A DNA stretch of 64,000 bases from Kaistella antarctica (GCF_900109615.1 NZ_FOIX01000002.1:124001-188000); one strand, 5' to 3'. Positions 9,615-18,187 are shown, numbered from the stretch's first letter. The notes: generated by a model from the letters alone, not told the origin. Program-made: numbers and translations.

Positions 9615-9992
9615 CTAATCTAAGAATTCACCCGAAACATAATACCAGCGATTATTCAAGTTTTCAAATAAAGAAAGTTCATGATGTAATTGTGGCTCTC
9701 CTTTTTCGTCGGTATAATACGCTTTGAATTCTACTTCGTTTGCCGAAGGTGCTCTCACAATTTCCAATTTCCTCCATTGATTAATTTCTCCCCATTCTTG
9801 CAAATCTTCTTTATTGTGGAGTTTTCTTTTTGTAGGTAAAGTAGTTTCCATTAAATAGTCTCCATTTGGAATGGCAACAGCAGAGAATCTTGAACGCATT
9901 AAAGTTTCAGCAGTTGGAGCATGTTGCTGTCCGAGGTGAAAAGGTTTGCAACATTTTTCGTACGATTTTCCAGAGCAGCACGGACAATTCAT
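9615..9992 (-). CDS. YchJ-like SEC-C motif protein
   Basis: A 125-residue protein of the YchJ/UPF0225 family. The N-terminus carries a cysteine cluster, CPCCSGKSYEKCC, that should bind zinc like a SEC-C motif, followed by PTAETLMRSRFSA, which is the family hallmark. The remainder is an NTF2-like fold in relatives. Function is unknown. It lies 18 nt downstream of the DinB-family gene on the same strand and may share its transcript. Confidence 0.85.
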   Translation of the reverse strand: MNCPCCSGKSYEKCCKPFHLGQQHAPTAETLMRSRFSAVAIPNGDYLMETTLPTKRKLHNKEDLQEWGEINQWRKLEIVRAPSANEVEFKAYYTDEKGEPQLHHELSLFENLNNRWYYVSGEFLD

Positions 9993-10010
9993 TTTCTTCT
10001 ATTTTTAATT

Positions 10011-10517
10011 TTAAGTGAGATTGGGCAAGTACCTTTCTTTAATAATATTCAAATGATGAATATTATGACCTACAATTAATTTCCCAATCGTTTCGACAGA
10101 AATCTCATTGTTGTTCGCAATTCCTGTTTTTGGAAGAACGCTTCGACTAAAATTTTCAAAGAAATAAATAGTCGATTTTCTTAAAAAGTCAAACTCTTGG
10201 ATTAAGCTTTTCAGTGAAATTTCTTCTAGAAAATAATTCTTCGCATAATCTTCTTCATCCCAACCCGCCAATTCTGTTTGGTCATTTCTGGAAAATCGTA
10301 AGGCACGATACACAAAAATACGTTCCGCATCGATAAGATGTTGCAACAGCATTTTCAAACTCCATTTGCCTTCTGCATAAGCGAACTCGGATTGCTGTTC
10401 AGAAAATTGCTGATAAATTTCCAAAGTTTCTTTTCCCGAATCTTTCAGTTCTTCCACCCAATTTTCGCTGGGAACGAGATCCAGATATCTTTGAATATAT
10501 TTTTGAAATTCAGTCAT
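10011..10517 (-). CDS. DinB-family four-helix protein
   Basis: A 168-residue protein of the DinB/YfiT-like superfamily, metal-binding four-helix bundles often linked to thiol metabolism or stress. Characteristic segments are KWSLKMLLQHLIDAERIFVYRALRFSR (histidine at about residue 62), the acidic AGWDEEDYA, and a C-terminal GHNIHHLNIIKERY whose histidines complete the metal site. The reaction cannot be told from sequence. It is upstream of the YchJ-like gene on the same strand. Confidence 0.85.
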   Translation of the reverse strand: MTEFQKYIQRYLDLVPSENWVEELKDSGKETLEIYQQFSEQQSEFAYAEGKWSLKMLLQHLIDAERIFVYRALRFSRNDQTELAGWDEEDYAKNYFLEEISLKSLIQEFDFLRKSTIYFFENFSRSVLPKTGIANNNEISVETIGKLIVGHNIHHLNIIKERYLPNLT

Positions 10518-10571
10518 GCGATTTATTTAAAAACCTCTAAGCTTTTAAAACTTGAAGGTTTATTAATAATT

Positions 10572-11714
10572 TTATTTGCCAAAAGCTTTTTCTAAATCAG
10601 CGATCAGATCTTCTTTATCTTCAATCCCAACACTTAGTCTTACCAAGTCATCGGTGATTCCTAGTTCAGCGCGTTTTTCTGCAGGAATGGAAGCGTGCGT
10701 CATCAAAGCTGGATGATTTGCTAAAGATTCTACACCGCCCAAAGATTCTGCTAAAGTGAATACTTTTAAATGTTCCAAGAACTTAATTGAATCTTCTTTT
10801 TTTCCTGATTTAAAAGTGAAAGAAACCATTCCGCCAGGTTCTTTCATTTGTCTTTTTGCTAATTCAAATTGTGGATGAGATTCCAATCCTGGATAAAAAA
10901 CTTTATCAACCGCCGGATGACTCTCTAAATATTTTGCCACTACTAAGCCGTTTTGAGAATGTCTTTGCATTCTTAAAGCCAAGGTTTTAATCCCTCTTAA
11001 AATCAAATAGGAATCGTGTGGTCCTAAAATTCCACCACTGGCAAACTGAATAAAATGTAATTTTTCGCCCAACTCTGCAGTTTTTGCAACTAAAGCACCT
11101 GCGATCGCATCAGAATGTCCGCCTAAATATTTCGTTGCAGAATGCATCACAATGTCTGCTCCTAAATCGATTGGTCTTTGAATATAAGGGCTGGCAAAAG
11201 TATTATCAACCGCAACTAAAATGTCTTTTCCTTTCACCAAATCCGTAACAGCTTTAATGTCCACTAACTTCATTAAAGGGTTGGTTGGAGTTTCCAGCCA
11301 AATCAATTTGGTTTTATCCGTGATCAAATCTGCAATTTTTGAAACGTCATCAAAATTAACAAAGGTGAATTTCAACTGGTATTTTTCAAATAAACGGGTA
11401 AACATTCTGTAACTTCCACCGTATAAGTCGTCTACAGAAATAATTTCATCTCCTGGACTTAATAATTTCAAAACACAGTCAATTGCCGCCAAACCAGAGC
11501 CGAAAGCCAATCCTCTCGCACCATTTTCAATAGAAGCTAAACTGTCTTCCAAGGCCTGTCGTGTTGGATTTGCCGCACGAGAATATTCGTAACCCGAATG
11601 AATTCCGGGAGATTTTTGCGCGAAAGTTGAAGTTAAAAATACAGGAACATTTACAGATCCTGTGGCTGATTCGTGGTGTTGGCCACCGTGGATTACTTTG
11701 GTATTGAAATTCAT
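10572..11714 (-). CDS. Cystathionine gamma-synthase/gamma-lyase family PLP enzyme
   Basis: Trans-sulfuration enzyme of 380 residues that uses pyridoxal phosphate to form or split cystathionine. The N-terminal KVIHGG, the YSRAANPTRQALE substrate/PLP loop, SGLAAID, and the PLP-lysine motif HSATKYLGGHSDA (Lys about residue 198) are all present. The ending LVRLSVGIEDKEDLIADLEKAF is typical. Sequence alone does not separate gamma-synthase (MetB) from gamma-lyase. It is followed by gldC upstream on the same strand at a 47-nt distance, without evident functional linkage. Confidence 0.92.
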   Translation of the reverse strand: MNFNTKVIHGGQHHESATGSVNVPVFLTSTFAQKSPGIHSGYEYSRAANPTRQALEDSLASIENGARGLAFGSGLAAIDCVLKLLSPGDEIISVDDLYGGSYRMFTRLFEKYQLKFTFVNFDDVSKIADLITDKTKLIWLETPTNPLMKLVDIKAVTDLVKGKDILVAVDNTFASPYIQRPIDLGADIVMHSATKYLGGHSDAIAGALVAKTAELGEKLHFIQFASGGILGPHDSYLILRGIKTLALRMQRHSQNGLVVAKYLESHPAVDKVFYPGLESHPQFELAKRQMKEPGGMVSFTFKSGKKEDSIKFLEHLKVFTLAESLGGVESLANHPALMTHASIPAEKRAELGITDDLVRLSVGIEDKEDLIADLEKAFGK

Positions 11715-11761
11715 TTTTTTTATCTTTTGATTTAAAAATACGACGTATCGATAAATTTATT

Positions 11762-12088
11762 TTACATTTTAATCGCCGCTTTTTGCGCAAATTCTTCTGC
11801 CATTTGCTCCAGCCAAAAGGCAACATCTTCTTCGCCAGTCGCTCTTTCGTAGGTATTCCCCATCGAAATTAAGATTTGGTGAAGGAACATTTTCATTTGA
11901 TCCACTGGCATGTCTTTGGTCCAAAGGTCGATTCTTAAAGCTTCCTTTTTCTCATCATCCCAGACCGAAATCATAGTCGCTTTAGTTTCTTGTTTTTCTA
12001 CGCCGCCATCTTCCGCATTCCAGGTCATTTTTTCTGGTACGTGATTGTCGTCTAATTCAATATCTATGGTGATCTGAGTCTTTTTCAT
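11762..12088 (-). CDS. gldC: GldC, gliding motility protein
   Basis: A 108-residue cytoplasmic protein matching GldC: KTQITIDIELDDNHVPEKM, then WNAEDGG, and DLWTKDMPVDQMKMFLHQ. GldC has been linked to gliding in Flavobacterium johnsoniae, where it is encoded next to gldB; its molecular role is not defined. Here it directly follows gldB (56 nt) on the same strand, the conserved gldBC order. Confidence 0.92.
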   Translation of the reverse strand: MKKTQITIDIELDDNHVPEKMTWNAEDGGVEKQETKATMISVWDDEKKEALRIDLWTKDMPVDQMKMFLHQILISMGNTYERATGEEDVAFWLEQMAEEFAQKAAIKM

Positions 12089-12144
12089 ACTATTAATTTG
12101 TTAATTTGAAATGTGCTGATTTGGTGATGATTTTAAAGATCACA

Positions 12145-13125
12145 TCAGTTCTTTGGTTTATAATTACTTTGATTAAAAATTTCCTGAGCGCTCATTTTTA
12201 GAAAATCCGCCAGCTTGGTTTCAGGTTTTTCCTGATAGAATTTTTTACAAATTTGCCAGCCACTAAAAATTCCAATTTGCGGTGAAGATTCGTTATCGAT
12301 TTCGGTGTAGAATTTAGAAAACGGTGCAGGATTGATGAACCGCTCATTTAGTCTTTGGTCATCACTGAAAACCAAATTGTTTTCCACGAAGAAATTCCAA
12401 ACATTGGCTTCGTTCGCTTTTGCCCACTCGTATTGTTCAGGCGTATAATTCATTTTCAAAGCCTTAGGTTCTTGTGGTAAAAAGGCATCTTGCAAAGTCA
12501 TCAATTTCCCATAATAAACGATCTGGTCAATGAATTTTTGAGAATCGCCAGTTGGAGTGATAAAATATTCTGCTAAGATTAAAGAAACTTTCGGTAAAAT
12601 ATTTTTTGGATTCATACTTTTCTGAAAGTATTGTTCCATTCCTTTATAATTCGGATTGTTTTCACCCATGAAACCAGTGAGGTCTATAAAAAGCATGTTC
12701 TCTTTAGCGTGATAAAAAATCGGATCAGCTGCTCCTTGTAAGGCAGATGAATAAATAAAAACGGTTGGCTCTGTAAAGTCCGGGAAATAATTTTTAATAT
12801 GTGAAAATAAAGATGCTAATTCAATATTCAATTTTTTTAAATCGATTTTAGAAATCGCTTCGTTATAAACTTTAATTTCTTCAGGATCTTTTCTTCGGTC
12901 GGCAAAATCTTCATTCGGAACGGTTCCCTGAAAGAACGGATATTTCTGAGTGAAGCTTTCCAAAGGAACATTGGGATCGTAAAATTCTTTAGAAATATCA
13001 ACCAGTTCCACTTTTTCAACTGGATTTTTAACGTCTACTTTCCAAAGATTTTCGGAATCTTTTTTACAAGAACTCATTCCCGTTAGGATTGCAATAGAAA
13101 ACAAGAGATATTTAAAAAACTTCAT
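12145..13125 (-). CDS. gldB: GldB, gliding motility lipoprotein
   Basis: A lipoprotein required for gliding in flavobacteria. I start it at the ATG ending at 13125, which gives MKFFKYLLFSIAILTGMSSC, a lipoprotein signal with the lipobox cysteine at residue 20. An upstream ATG at 13152 would place nine extra residues before the signal. The product (326 residues) has the GldB body, including the LIDLTGFMG-like FIDLTGFMG segment and SGWQICKKFYQ near the C-terminus. Only 42 nt separate it from the divergent GNAT gene. It is cotranscribed with gldC. Confidence 0.9.
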   Translation of the reverse strand: MKFFKYLLFSIAILTGMSSCKKDSENLWKVDVKNPVEKVELVDISKEFYDPNVPLESFTQKYPFFQGTVPNEDFADRRKDPEEIKVYNEAISKIDLKKLNIELASLFSHIKNYFPDFTEPTVFIYSSALQGAADPIFYHAKENMLFIDLTGFMGENNPNYKGMEQYFQKSMNPKNILPKVSLILAEYFITPTGDSQKFIDQIVYYGKLMTLQDAFLPQEPKALKMNYTPEQYEWAKANEANVWNFFVENNLVFSDDQRLNERFINPAPFSKFYTEIDNESSPQIGIFSGWQICKKFYQEKPETKLADFLKMSAQEIFNQSNYKPKN

Positions 13126-13167
13126 TATTTTTACATCGATTTTGAAACGCAAAAATAAGGAAAATTA

Positions 13168-13716
13168 ATGGCAAAAATATTCGTTGAAACTCCAAGACTT
13201 ATTTTAAGAGAAATTATTTCTGAAGATCTGGACCGAATATTTTTATTGGACAGCAACCCTGACGTTATGAGATATATCGGCGTAGAGCCAGTCAAAACAA
13301 TTGAACAATCGGTGGAAACCATTAATAAAATTCGAAAACAATACCAGGAAAATGGAATTGCACTCTGGGCAGTGATCGAGAAAGAATCGAATCTCTTGAT
13401 TGGTTGGAGCGGTTTGAAATTGTTAACTGAACCGATCAACGGTTTTGAAAATGTATATGAATTAGGCTATCGTTTTTTACCTGAATTTTGGGGAAAAGGT
13501 TACGCCACAGAATCTGGAAAAGCTGTTTTAGAATATGGTTTTCATCAAATGAATTTAGATACGATTTATGCTTGTGTCGATATTGAAAATAGTGGTTCAG
13601 ATAAAATTTTAAAAGATAAGTTAGGCTTTAAATCAAAAGGCAATTTCGTTGATCAACTAGATAATGCAACTTGTAATTGGTATGAATTAGAGAAGGAAAA
13701 ATTTAATAAAGATTAA
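13168..13716 (+). CDS. GNAT acetyltransferase, RimJ/RimL type
   Basis: A 182-residue N-acetyltransferase. It starts with ETPRLILREI, the common RimJ/RimL-type opening, and has the acetyl-CoA loop as PEFWGKGYATESGKA (about 105-119) followed by TIYACVDIENSGSDKIL. Substrate unknown; protein N-termini or small amines are typical. The stop codon is immediately followed by the nadE start (TAA-ATG), so the two genes are translated from one mRNA. Confidence 0.87.
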   Translation: MAKIFVETPRLILREIISEDLDRIFLLDSNPDVMRYIGVEPVKTIEQSVETINKIRKQYQENGIALWAVIEKESNLLIGWSGLKLLTEPINGFENVYELGYRFLPEFWGKGYATESGKAVLEYGFHQMNLDTIYACVDIENSGSDKILKDKLGFKSKGNFVDQLDNATCNWYELEKEKFNKD

Positions 13717-14505
13717 ATGCAAACAGATAAAATAACAGATAAAATCGTTGACTGGCTGAAAGAATACGCTACCAACGCTAATGTAAAAGGTTATGTAGTT
13801 GGAGTTTCAGGCGGCGTTGATTCTGCCGTTGTTTCTACGTTGTGTGCGATGACAGGTTTAAAAACTTTGTTAATCGAAATGCCGATCCGTCAAAATCAGG
13901 ATGAAGTGAATCGTGCCTGGGAACACATGGAACATTTGAAAAAACGTTTTGCTAATGTTGAAGCAATTTCTGTAGATCTTAGTCCAGCATTCGAAGAGCT
14001 TTATAAAACTTTCGATGTTAAGGATGATGACTTTCCAGCAGAGAAACTAGCGTTTGCCAATACCAGAAGTCGATTAAGAATGTTGACTTTATATCATTAC
14101 GGACAAATTAATAGTCTGCTCGTTTGCGGAACCGGAAATAAAGTAGAAGATTTTGGCGTCGGATTTTTTACTAAATATGGCGACGGTGGCGTAGATGTTT
14201 CGCCAATTGCCGATTTGTATAAAACTGAAGTTTATGCTTTGGCAAAATCCTTAGATTTGGTAGAATCGATTCAAAATGCCATTCCCGCAGATGGATTGTG
14301 GGATGAAGTCAGAACTGATGAGCAGCAGATTGGTGCAACTTATCCTGAACTGGAGAAAATTCAGAAAGAGTGGGGAACAAAATCAGAATCAGATTATGCA
14401 GGAAGAGATTTGGAGGTTTTCAAAATTTTCCAAAGAATGAATCGTGCTGCTCAACATAAAATTCAACCCATTCCTGTTTGTGATATCCCGGAAGACTGGC
14501 GTTAG
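13717..14505 (+). CDS. nadE: NAD synthetase
   Basis: Makes NAD from nicotinic acid adenine dinucleotide, ATP and ammonia. The 262-residue protein has the PP-loop ATP site GVSGGVDSAV (about 28-37) and the LVCGTGNKVEDFGVGFFTKYGDGGVD block that forms the active site. There is no N-terminal glutaminase domain, so this is the ammonia-dependent form. It begins directly at the stop of the GNAT gene. Confidence 0.93.
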   Translation: MQTDKITDKIVDWLKEYATNANVKGYVVGVSGGVDSAVVSTLCAMTGLKTLLIEMPIRQNQDEVNRAWEHMEHLKKRFANVEAISVDLSPAFEELYKTFDVKDDDFPAEKLAFANTRSRLRMLTLYHYGQINSLLVCGTGNKVEDFGVGFFTKYGDGGVDVSPIADLYKTEVYALAKSLDLVESIQNAIPADGLWDEVRTDEQQIGATYPELEKIQKEWGTKSESDYAGRDLEVFKIFQRMNRAAQHKIQPIPVCDIPEDWR

Positions 14506-14555
14506 AAGTCGCTCAACTTTAAAATCAACATTTTCATAACTTTAGATAAAAATTA

Positions 14556-15071
14556 ATGAACAAAGAAAAAATAAAACTTATTCTCTTTTTTTTAATCGGC
14601 CTACTGACCGCGTTTTTGGCCATGTATTTTATTAATAATTATAATACTCAACAGAAAACAGAAACTGCAAATAATTCCGAAATTATTATTAATAGCGGAA
14701 AGGCAAAAGAGGATAAGAATTTGCAAGTACCAAATTCTTCTGTGAATATTTATGAACTTACGAATGAGAATACCGTCATTAATTTTGTAAAAACTCATCA
14801 TCAACTTCCTCCTTATTATATCAAAAAAAGTCACGCAAAGAAACAAGGATGGATTGCCTCCAAAGGAAATCTCTGCGATGTTCTTCCCGGAAAAGCAATT
14901 GGTGGCGATCACTTCAGCAACCGAGAAAAAACACTTCCCGCCGGAAATAAATATTTCGAAGCGGACGTCAATTACAACTGCGGCAACCGAAATGCCGACC
15001 GAATTGTTTTTAATAAAAATGGTGAAGTTTGGCTGACGAAGAATCATTATAAAAGTTTTGAGAAACAATAA
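14556..15071 (+). CDS. Barnase-like ribonuclease with N-terminal membrane anchor
   Basis: A guanyl-specific-type RNase of the barnase (N1/T1) family, 171 residues. A transmembrane or uncleaved signal segment covers about 7-30, a polar linker follows, and the RNase domain covers about 75-171. Motifs match barnase closely: GWIASKGNL, PGKAIGGDHFSNRE, EADVNY, NADRIVF and NHYKSF. The catalytic set Glu135, Arg145, Arg149 and His164 has exactly the spacing of barnase Glu73, Arg83, Arg87 and His102, so the enzyme should be active. A barstar gene follows 112 nt downstream, presumably protecting the cytoplasm. Confidence 0.92.
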   Translation: MNKEKIKLILFFLIGLLTAFLAMYFINNYNTQQKTETANNSEIIINSGKAKEDKNLQVPNSSVNIYELTNENTVINFVKTHHQLPPYYIKKSHAKKQGWIASKGNLCDVLPGKAIGGDHFSNREKTLPAGNKYFEADVNYNCGNRNADRIVFNKNGEVWLTKNHYKSFEKQ

Positions 15072-15131
15072 TTAATAGACTTAGAGAACAAAGAGAAAAG
15101 AATAAAGACTTTCACAATCTTTTGACTAATT

Positions 15132-15180
15132 CCTACAACCTACAACCTACAACCTACCACCTAAAACCCACAACCTAAAA
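15132..15180. repeat. Seven-copy heptamer array in the barstar leader
   Basis: Seven consecutive 7-bp units with no spacer: CCTACAA three times, then CCTACCA, CCTAAAA, CCCACAA and CCTAAAA. The array ends 3 nt before the barstar ATG, so it occupies the position where a ribosome binding site would be. Degenerate heptamer arrays of other sequence occur at 20823-20850, 43524-43551 and 47587-47628. Confidence 0.8.
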
Positions 15181-15183
15181 AAT

Positions 15184-15474
15184 ATGAACACCGTATATAT
15201 TGACTTTATAGAAATCGGAGATATGGAAGATTTCTTCGACCAGTTAAAAGAAAAACTGAAATTACCTGAAACTTTTGGTGATAATCTGGATGCGCTTTAC
15301 GATTCGATTACTGGATTTGTAGAACTTCCGTTTCATCTTGAATTCGTTAACATGAGTGTAGAGCAACTGGATAATTTCGAAGATTTGCTGACGACTTTAG
15401 AAGATGCAGATGAAGAACTGGAAGATTTCTCATTTGCGTATTATTTGGAGCAATATGAAGACGGGGATGAATAG
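15184..15474 (+). CDS. Barstar-family ribonuclease inhibitor
   Basis: A 96-residue acidic protein of the barstar family, the tight inhibitor of barnase. The inhibitory helix is visible as FGDNLDALYDSITGF: Asp36 and Asp40 correspond to barstar Asp35 and Asp39, which block the RNase active site. The neighbouring tryptophan (Trp38) is tyrosine here and barstar Tyr30 is Phe31. A poly-acidic C-terminus follows. It lies directly downstream of the barnase-like gene. The 49-bp heptamer array fills the leader just before its start. Confidence 0.9.
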   Translation: MNTVYIDFIEIGDMEDFFDQLKEKLKLPETFGDNLDALYDSITGFVELPFHLEFVNMSVEQLDNFEDLLTTLEDADEELEDFSFAYYLEQYEDGDE

Positions 15475-15529
15475 TAGAAAAGCTTTCTCGTTCAATATTA
15501 ACTAATGATGAACATTTTGTCGAACGGTA

Positions 15530-15557
15530 TTTGGAGTCTTTAATTTGAGTAATTTTG
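15530..15557 (+). promoter_or_regulatory. Promoter of the two-component operon
   Basis: A TTTG at 15530-15533 and TAATTTTG at 15550-15557 (16-nt gap) fit the Bacteroidota primary sigma pattern TTTG/TAnnTTTG. The distance to the response regulator ATG is 19 nt. This is a pattern match only. Confidence 0.45.
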
Positions 15558-15576
15558 AAAGAATAAAAAGTTCACA

Positions 15577-16254
15577 ATGCATAATAAAAAGATTCTTTTA
15601 ATAGACGATGAGGAAGATATTTTAGAAATCCTTTCCTATAATCTTGAGAAAGAAGGTTATTTGGTAACCACCGCCACAAATGGAAATGATGGAATAGAAT
15701 TGGCGAAAGAAATAATTCCCGACCTTATTCTGCTCGATGTGATGATGCCCGAAAAAGATGGAATCGAAACGTGTCAGGAACTTCGTTTAATCAAAGAGTT
15801 AAAAAATACCTTAATCGTTTTTCTATCTGCCCGCAGTGAAGAGTTTTCTCAACTCGCCGGTTTTGAAGCTGGAGCCAACGATTATGTGGTCAAATTAATA
15901 AAGCCAAAAGTACTCACTTCAAAAATCAATGCTCTCCTACAACTCAGTTCCAAAGTTACTCAAGACGCCAAAGTAATTGAGATTGGCGACTTGAAAATCG
16001 ACAAAGACAACGTAAAAGTAACCAAAGGTGGCCAAAATTTTTTATTACCTAAAAAAGAATTCGATTTGCTTTACCTTTTAGCATCAAACACGGAGAAAGT
16101 TTTTAAAAGAGAAGAAATCTTAGAAAGAGTTTGGGGCAACGATGTGGTTGTGGGCGAACGAACAATTGATGTGCATATCCGACGATTGAGAGAAAAACTG
16201 GGCATCAATACCATTCAAACCCTGAAAGGCATCGGTTACAAATTAGTTGTGTAG
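15577..16254 (+). CDS. OmpR/PhoB-type response regulator
   Basis: A 225-residue DNA-binding response regulator. The receiver domain (about 4-118) has the acidic pocket Asp10-Asp11 and phosphoacceptor Asp54 in LILLDVMMP. The winged-helix domain (about 130-225) includes VWGNDVVVGERTIDVHIRRL. The conserved switch Lys106 is present, but the residue after it, normally the cis-proline of the K-P pair, is leucine (YVVKLIKPK). The sensor kinase gene follows with a slight overlap or short gap, giving a PhoB/PhoR-like pair. The signal is unknown. Confidence 0.92.
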   Translation: MHNKKILLIDDEEDILEILSYNLEKEGYLVTTATNGNDGIELAKEIIPDLILLDVMMPEKDGIETCQELRLIKELKNTLIVFLSARSEEFSQLAGFEAGANDYVVKLIKPKVLTSKINALLQLSSKVTQDAKVIEIGDLKIDKDNVKVTKGGQNFLLPKKEFDLLYLLASNTEKVFKREEILERVWGNDVVVGERTIDVHIRRLREKLGINTIQTLKGIGYKLVV

Positions 16255-16279
16255 CTTTGGGAAACAAACTTCTGTCTCA

Positions 16280-17311
16280 ATGAAATTCTATAGACTTACT
16301 TTTTTAGCATCTGTGTTTTTAACTGCCGTCATGTTGCTGCTGGTCTATGTTTTCGATTCAGCAAAACATTCTTTTTCAGAAACCAACAAGCAATTTTTTC
16401 AAACTTTAATTATAAGTGCTTTAATCTTGAGTGTTATTAATTACTTGGTGGTCGATTTTCTCTTTAATTTCTACGGGAAAAGACAGATTCAAAAAATATC
16501 AACTATTTTACCTGAGGAAATCAGAGATGAGGAAAGCAACCTTAATTTTAAACAGTTAAGTCAAAAGTTTACAGATCTGAATCTGAAAAACACGACCGAG
16601 ATCGATATGATGAAAGAAATGGAATTCTATCGGAAAGAATACATTGGCAATATTTCCCACGAAATGAAAACGCCGCTATTTACCATTCAAGGTTATGTAG
16701 ATACTTTATTAGAAGGTGGCGTTGAAAATTTGGCAATTCGTGATAAATACTTGGAACGAATTGATAAATCGGTCGAGCGGTTATTGAATATTGTTAAAGA
16801 TTTAGACATGATCAATCAGTTTGAAAGTGGTGAGATTATCTTAAATAAAAGTCGATTTGACCTCAATGAAATGATTCGTGAAATGATAGATGTTCTGGAT
16901 CTCGAGGCGCAAAAGAAAAACACTAAAATTGTCTTACAAACGACATCGAATCTGATGTTTGTTAACGCAGATCAACAGAAAATTTCGCAGGTTTTACTTA
17001 ATTTAATATCCAATGCGATTTACTATTCTAATCGAGAAAGCGCCACTGTTACGATAAAAACCAAAGTGGAGAATCACAAGGTCTTAGTCGAAGTTGAAGA
17101 TAATGGAATGGGTATAAAAGCCGAAATGCTGCCGCGGATTTTCGAACGGTTTTACCGAATAGAGTCGAGTCGAAATAGAAGTGATGGCGGTTCTGGTCTT
17201 GGTTTGGCTATTGTAAAACATATTTTGGAAGCGCACGGTGAAAGCATCGCGGTGGAAAGTGTCTATTTGGAAGGCGCGAAATTTAGTTTTTCAGTAGCGA
17301 AAGCGATTTAG
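16280..17311 (+). CDS. Sensor histidine kinase, PhoR-like
   Basis: Membrane kinase partner of the preceding regulator. I use the ATG at 16280 (343 residues), which begins MKFYRLTFLASVFLTAVMLL; a GTG at 16247 would overlap the regulator stop by 8 nt. Two transmembrane segments (about 5-24 and 43-65) are separated by a short loop. The H-box is NISHEMKTPLFT, the N-box is QVLLNLISNAIYYS, and the G-boxes are VEDNGMGI and GGSGLGLAIVKHI. With so small a periplasmic loop, the signal may be sensed in the membrane or through partners. Confidence 0.92.
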   Translation: MKFYRLTFLASVFLTAVMLLLVYVFDSAKHSFSETNKQFFQTLIISALILSVINYLVVDFLFNFYGKRQIQKISTILPEEIRDEESNLNFKQLSQKFTDLNLKNTTEIDMMKEMEFYRKEYIGNISHEMKTPLFTIQGYVDTLLEGGVENLAIRDKYLERIDKSVERLLNIVKDLDMINQFESGEIILNKSRFDLNEMIREMIDVLDLEAQKKNTKIVLQTTSNLMFVNADQQKISQVLLNLISNAIYYSNRESATVTIKTKVENHKVLVEVEDNGMGIKAEMLPRIFERFYRIESSRNRSDGGSGLGLAIVKHILEAHGESIAVESVYLEGAKFSFSVAKAI

Positions 17312-17364
17312 ATCGGGCAAAATGTAAGCAAAACTTTTCAATAAAAAATCCCATAATAATTTTC

Positions 17365-17392
17365 TTGTCAAAATTCAATTGTTTTATATTTG
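17365..17392 (+). promoter_or_regulatory. Promoter of the IS1096-passenger-like gene
   Basis: TTG at 17365-17367 and TATATTTG at 17385-17392, 17 nt apart, followed by a 48-nt leader to the ATG at 17441. It fits the Bacteroidota TTTG/TAnnTTTG pattern. Confidence 0.5.
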
Positions 17393-17440
17393 CAGGCGAA
17401 GACTAGAACTAATAATCAATCGTAAAAATTTAAGGTAATA

Positions 17441-18016
17441 ATGGTTTACAAACTCCGAATTATTTTAGACACCAAGGAGAATATTTTCAGAGATGTTGAA
17501 ATTAAAGACAAACAGTGTCTGTGGAACTTGCATTTAGCAATCAAAAGTGCTTTCGCGCTGACTGGAGATGACCTGTCTATTTTTAATATCTTGGATGAAG
17601 ATGGAGTGGTCGTGAAGACTGTGCCACTTGAAGATATGAGTGATGATGGCGATGGCGAAATTATGTCGGACGTTTATATCAATGAAGCTTTTGAAAAGCC
17701 AGGCGACAAAATTCATTTTCAATATGGATTTATGGATTTGTGGGAATTCTTCTGCGAATTTGTAGAAGTGGTCGATGAAAAATCGGTCATCAATTATCCC
17801 GTTACAGTATTCCGTTTTGGGAAAATCCCTTTGAAAGCACCAAGTAAAACGGGAGCCAAGCCAAAGAAAAATGGAGTATTGCCTTTAATAGATGATGATT
17901 TCCCAAGTTTTGAGGACGAGTATAAAGCGACCAGTTTTGAAGGAGAAGATGATGATGATTTTGATGACGACGAAGACTTCGATGAATTGGATGAGTTCGA
18001 TGACGACGAAGATTAA
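17441..18016 (+). CDS. IS1096 passenger TnpR/pRiA4b ORF-3-like protein with acidic tail
   Basis: A 191-residue protein of the plasmid pRiA4b ORF-3/IS1096 passenger family (PF07929-type). Relevant segments are the opening VYKLRIILD, then CLWNLHLAIKSAF, and HFQYGFMDLWEF. The last 45 residues are almost wholly Asp/Glu and form a low-complexity acidic tail. Despite the family name, no transposon is nearby and the gene has its own promoter and a strong terminator, so it looks like a resident gene. Its molecular function is not known. Confidence 0.82.
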   Translation: MVYKLRIILDTKENIFRDVEIKDKQCLWNLHLAIKSAFALTGDDLSIFNILDEDGVVVKTVPLEDMSDDGDGEIMSDVYINEAFEKPGDKIHFQYGFMDLWEFFCEFVEVVDEKSVINYPVTVFRFGKIPLKAPSKTGAKPKKNGVLPLIDDDFPSFEDEYKATSFEGEDDDDFDDDEDFDELDEFDDDED

Positions 18017-18037
18017 TTGATCAATAAATAGAAATAG

Positions 18038-18062
18038 CCCCGACATCATTCGGGGTTTTTTT
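18038..18062 (+). terminator. Rho-independent terminator
   Basis: Stem CCCCG/CGGGG (18038-18042 with 18051-18055), 8-nt loop, then a run of seven T. It closes the transcript of the acidic-tail protein gene. Confidence 0.85.
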
Positions 18063-18163
18063 ATGGAGAAAACTAACTTTTAGGAATATTTTTTACAACT
18101 GTTTTATATCATCAATTGTCAATGTGGACCTTGCGTTTACCCAGCAATCTGAATAATAAACAA

Positions 18164-18171
18164 TATATTTG
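18164..18171 (+). promoter_or_regulatory. -7 element upstream of the GH13 gene
   Basis: TATATTTG fits TAnnTTTG and ends 16 nt before the ATG at 18188. Its position inside the upstream-extended reading frame supports starting the gene at 18188. The -33 element is not clear. Confidence 0.35.
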
Positions 18172-18187
18172 TCTTAAATCTTTACCT

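Noticed and set aside
15132..15180. Heptamer array as a CRISPR
   Set aside because: Units are 7 bp, abut without spacers and vary, so it is not a CRISPR array.
17441..18016. Transposon associated with the IS1096-passenger-like gene
   Set aside because: No transposase, inverted ends or target duplication lie around it; only the family name suggests mobility.
18116..18187. Upstream extension of the GH13 gene
   Set aside because: It places 24 residues before a clear lipoprotein signal and crosses a promoter-like TATATTTG.
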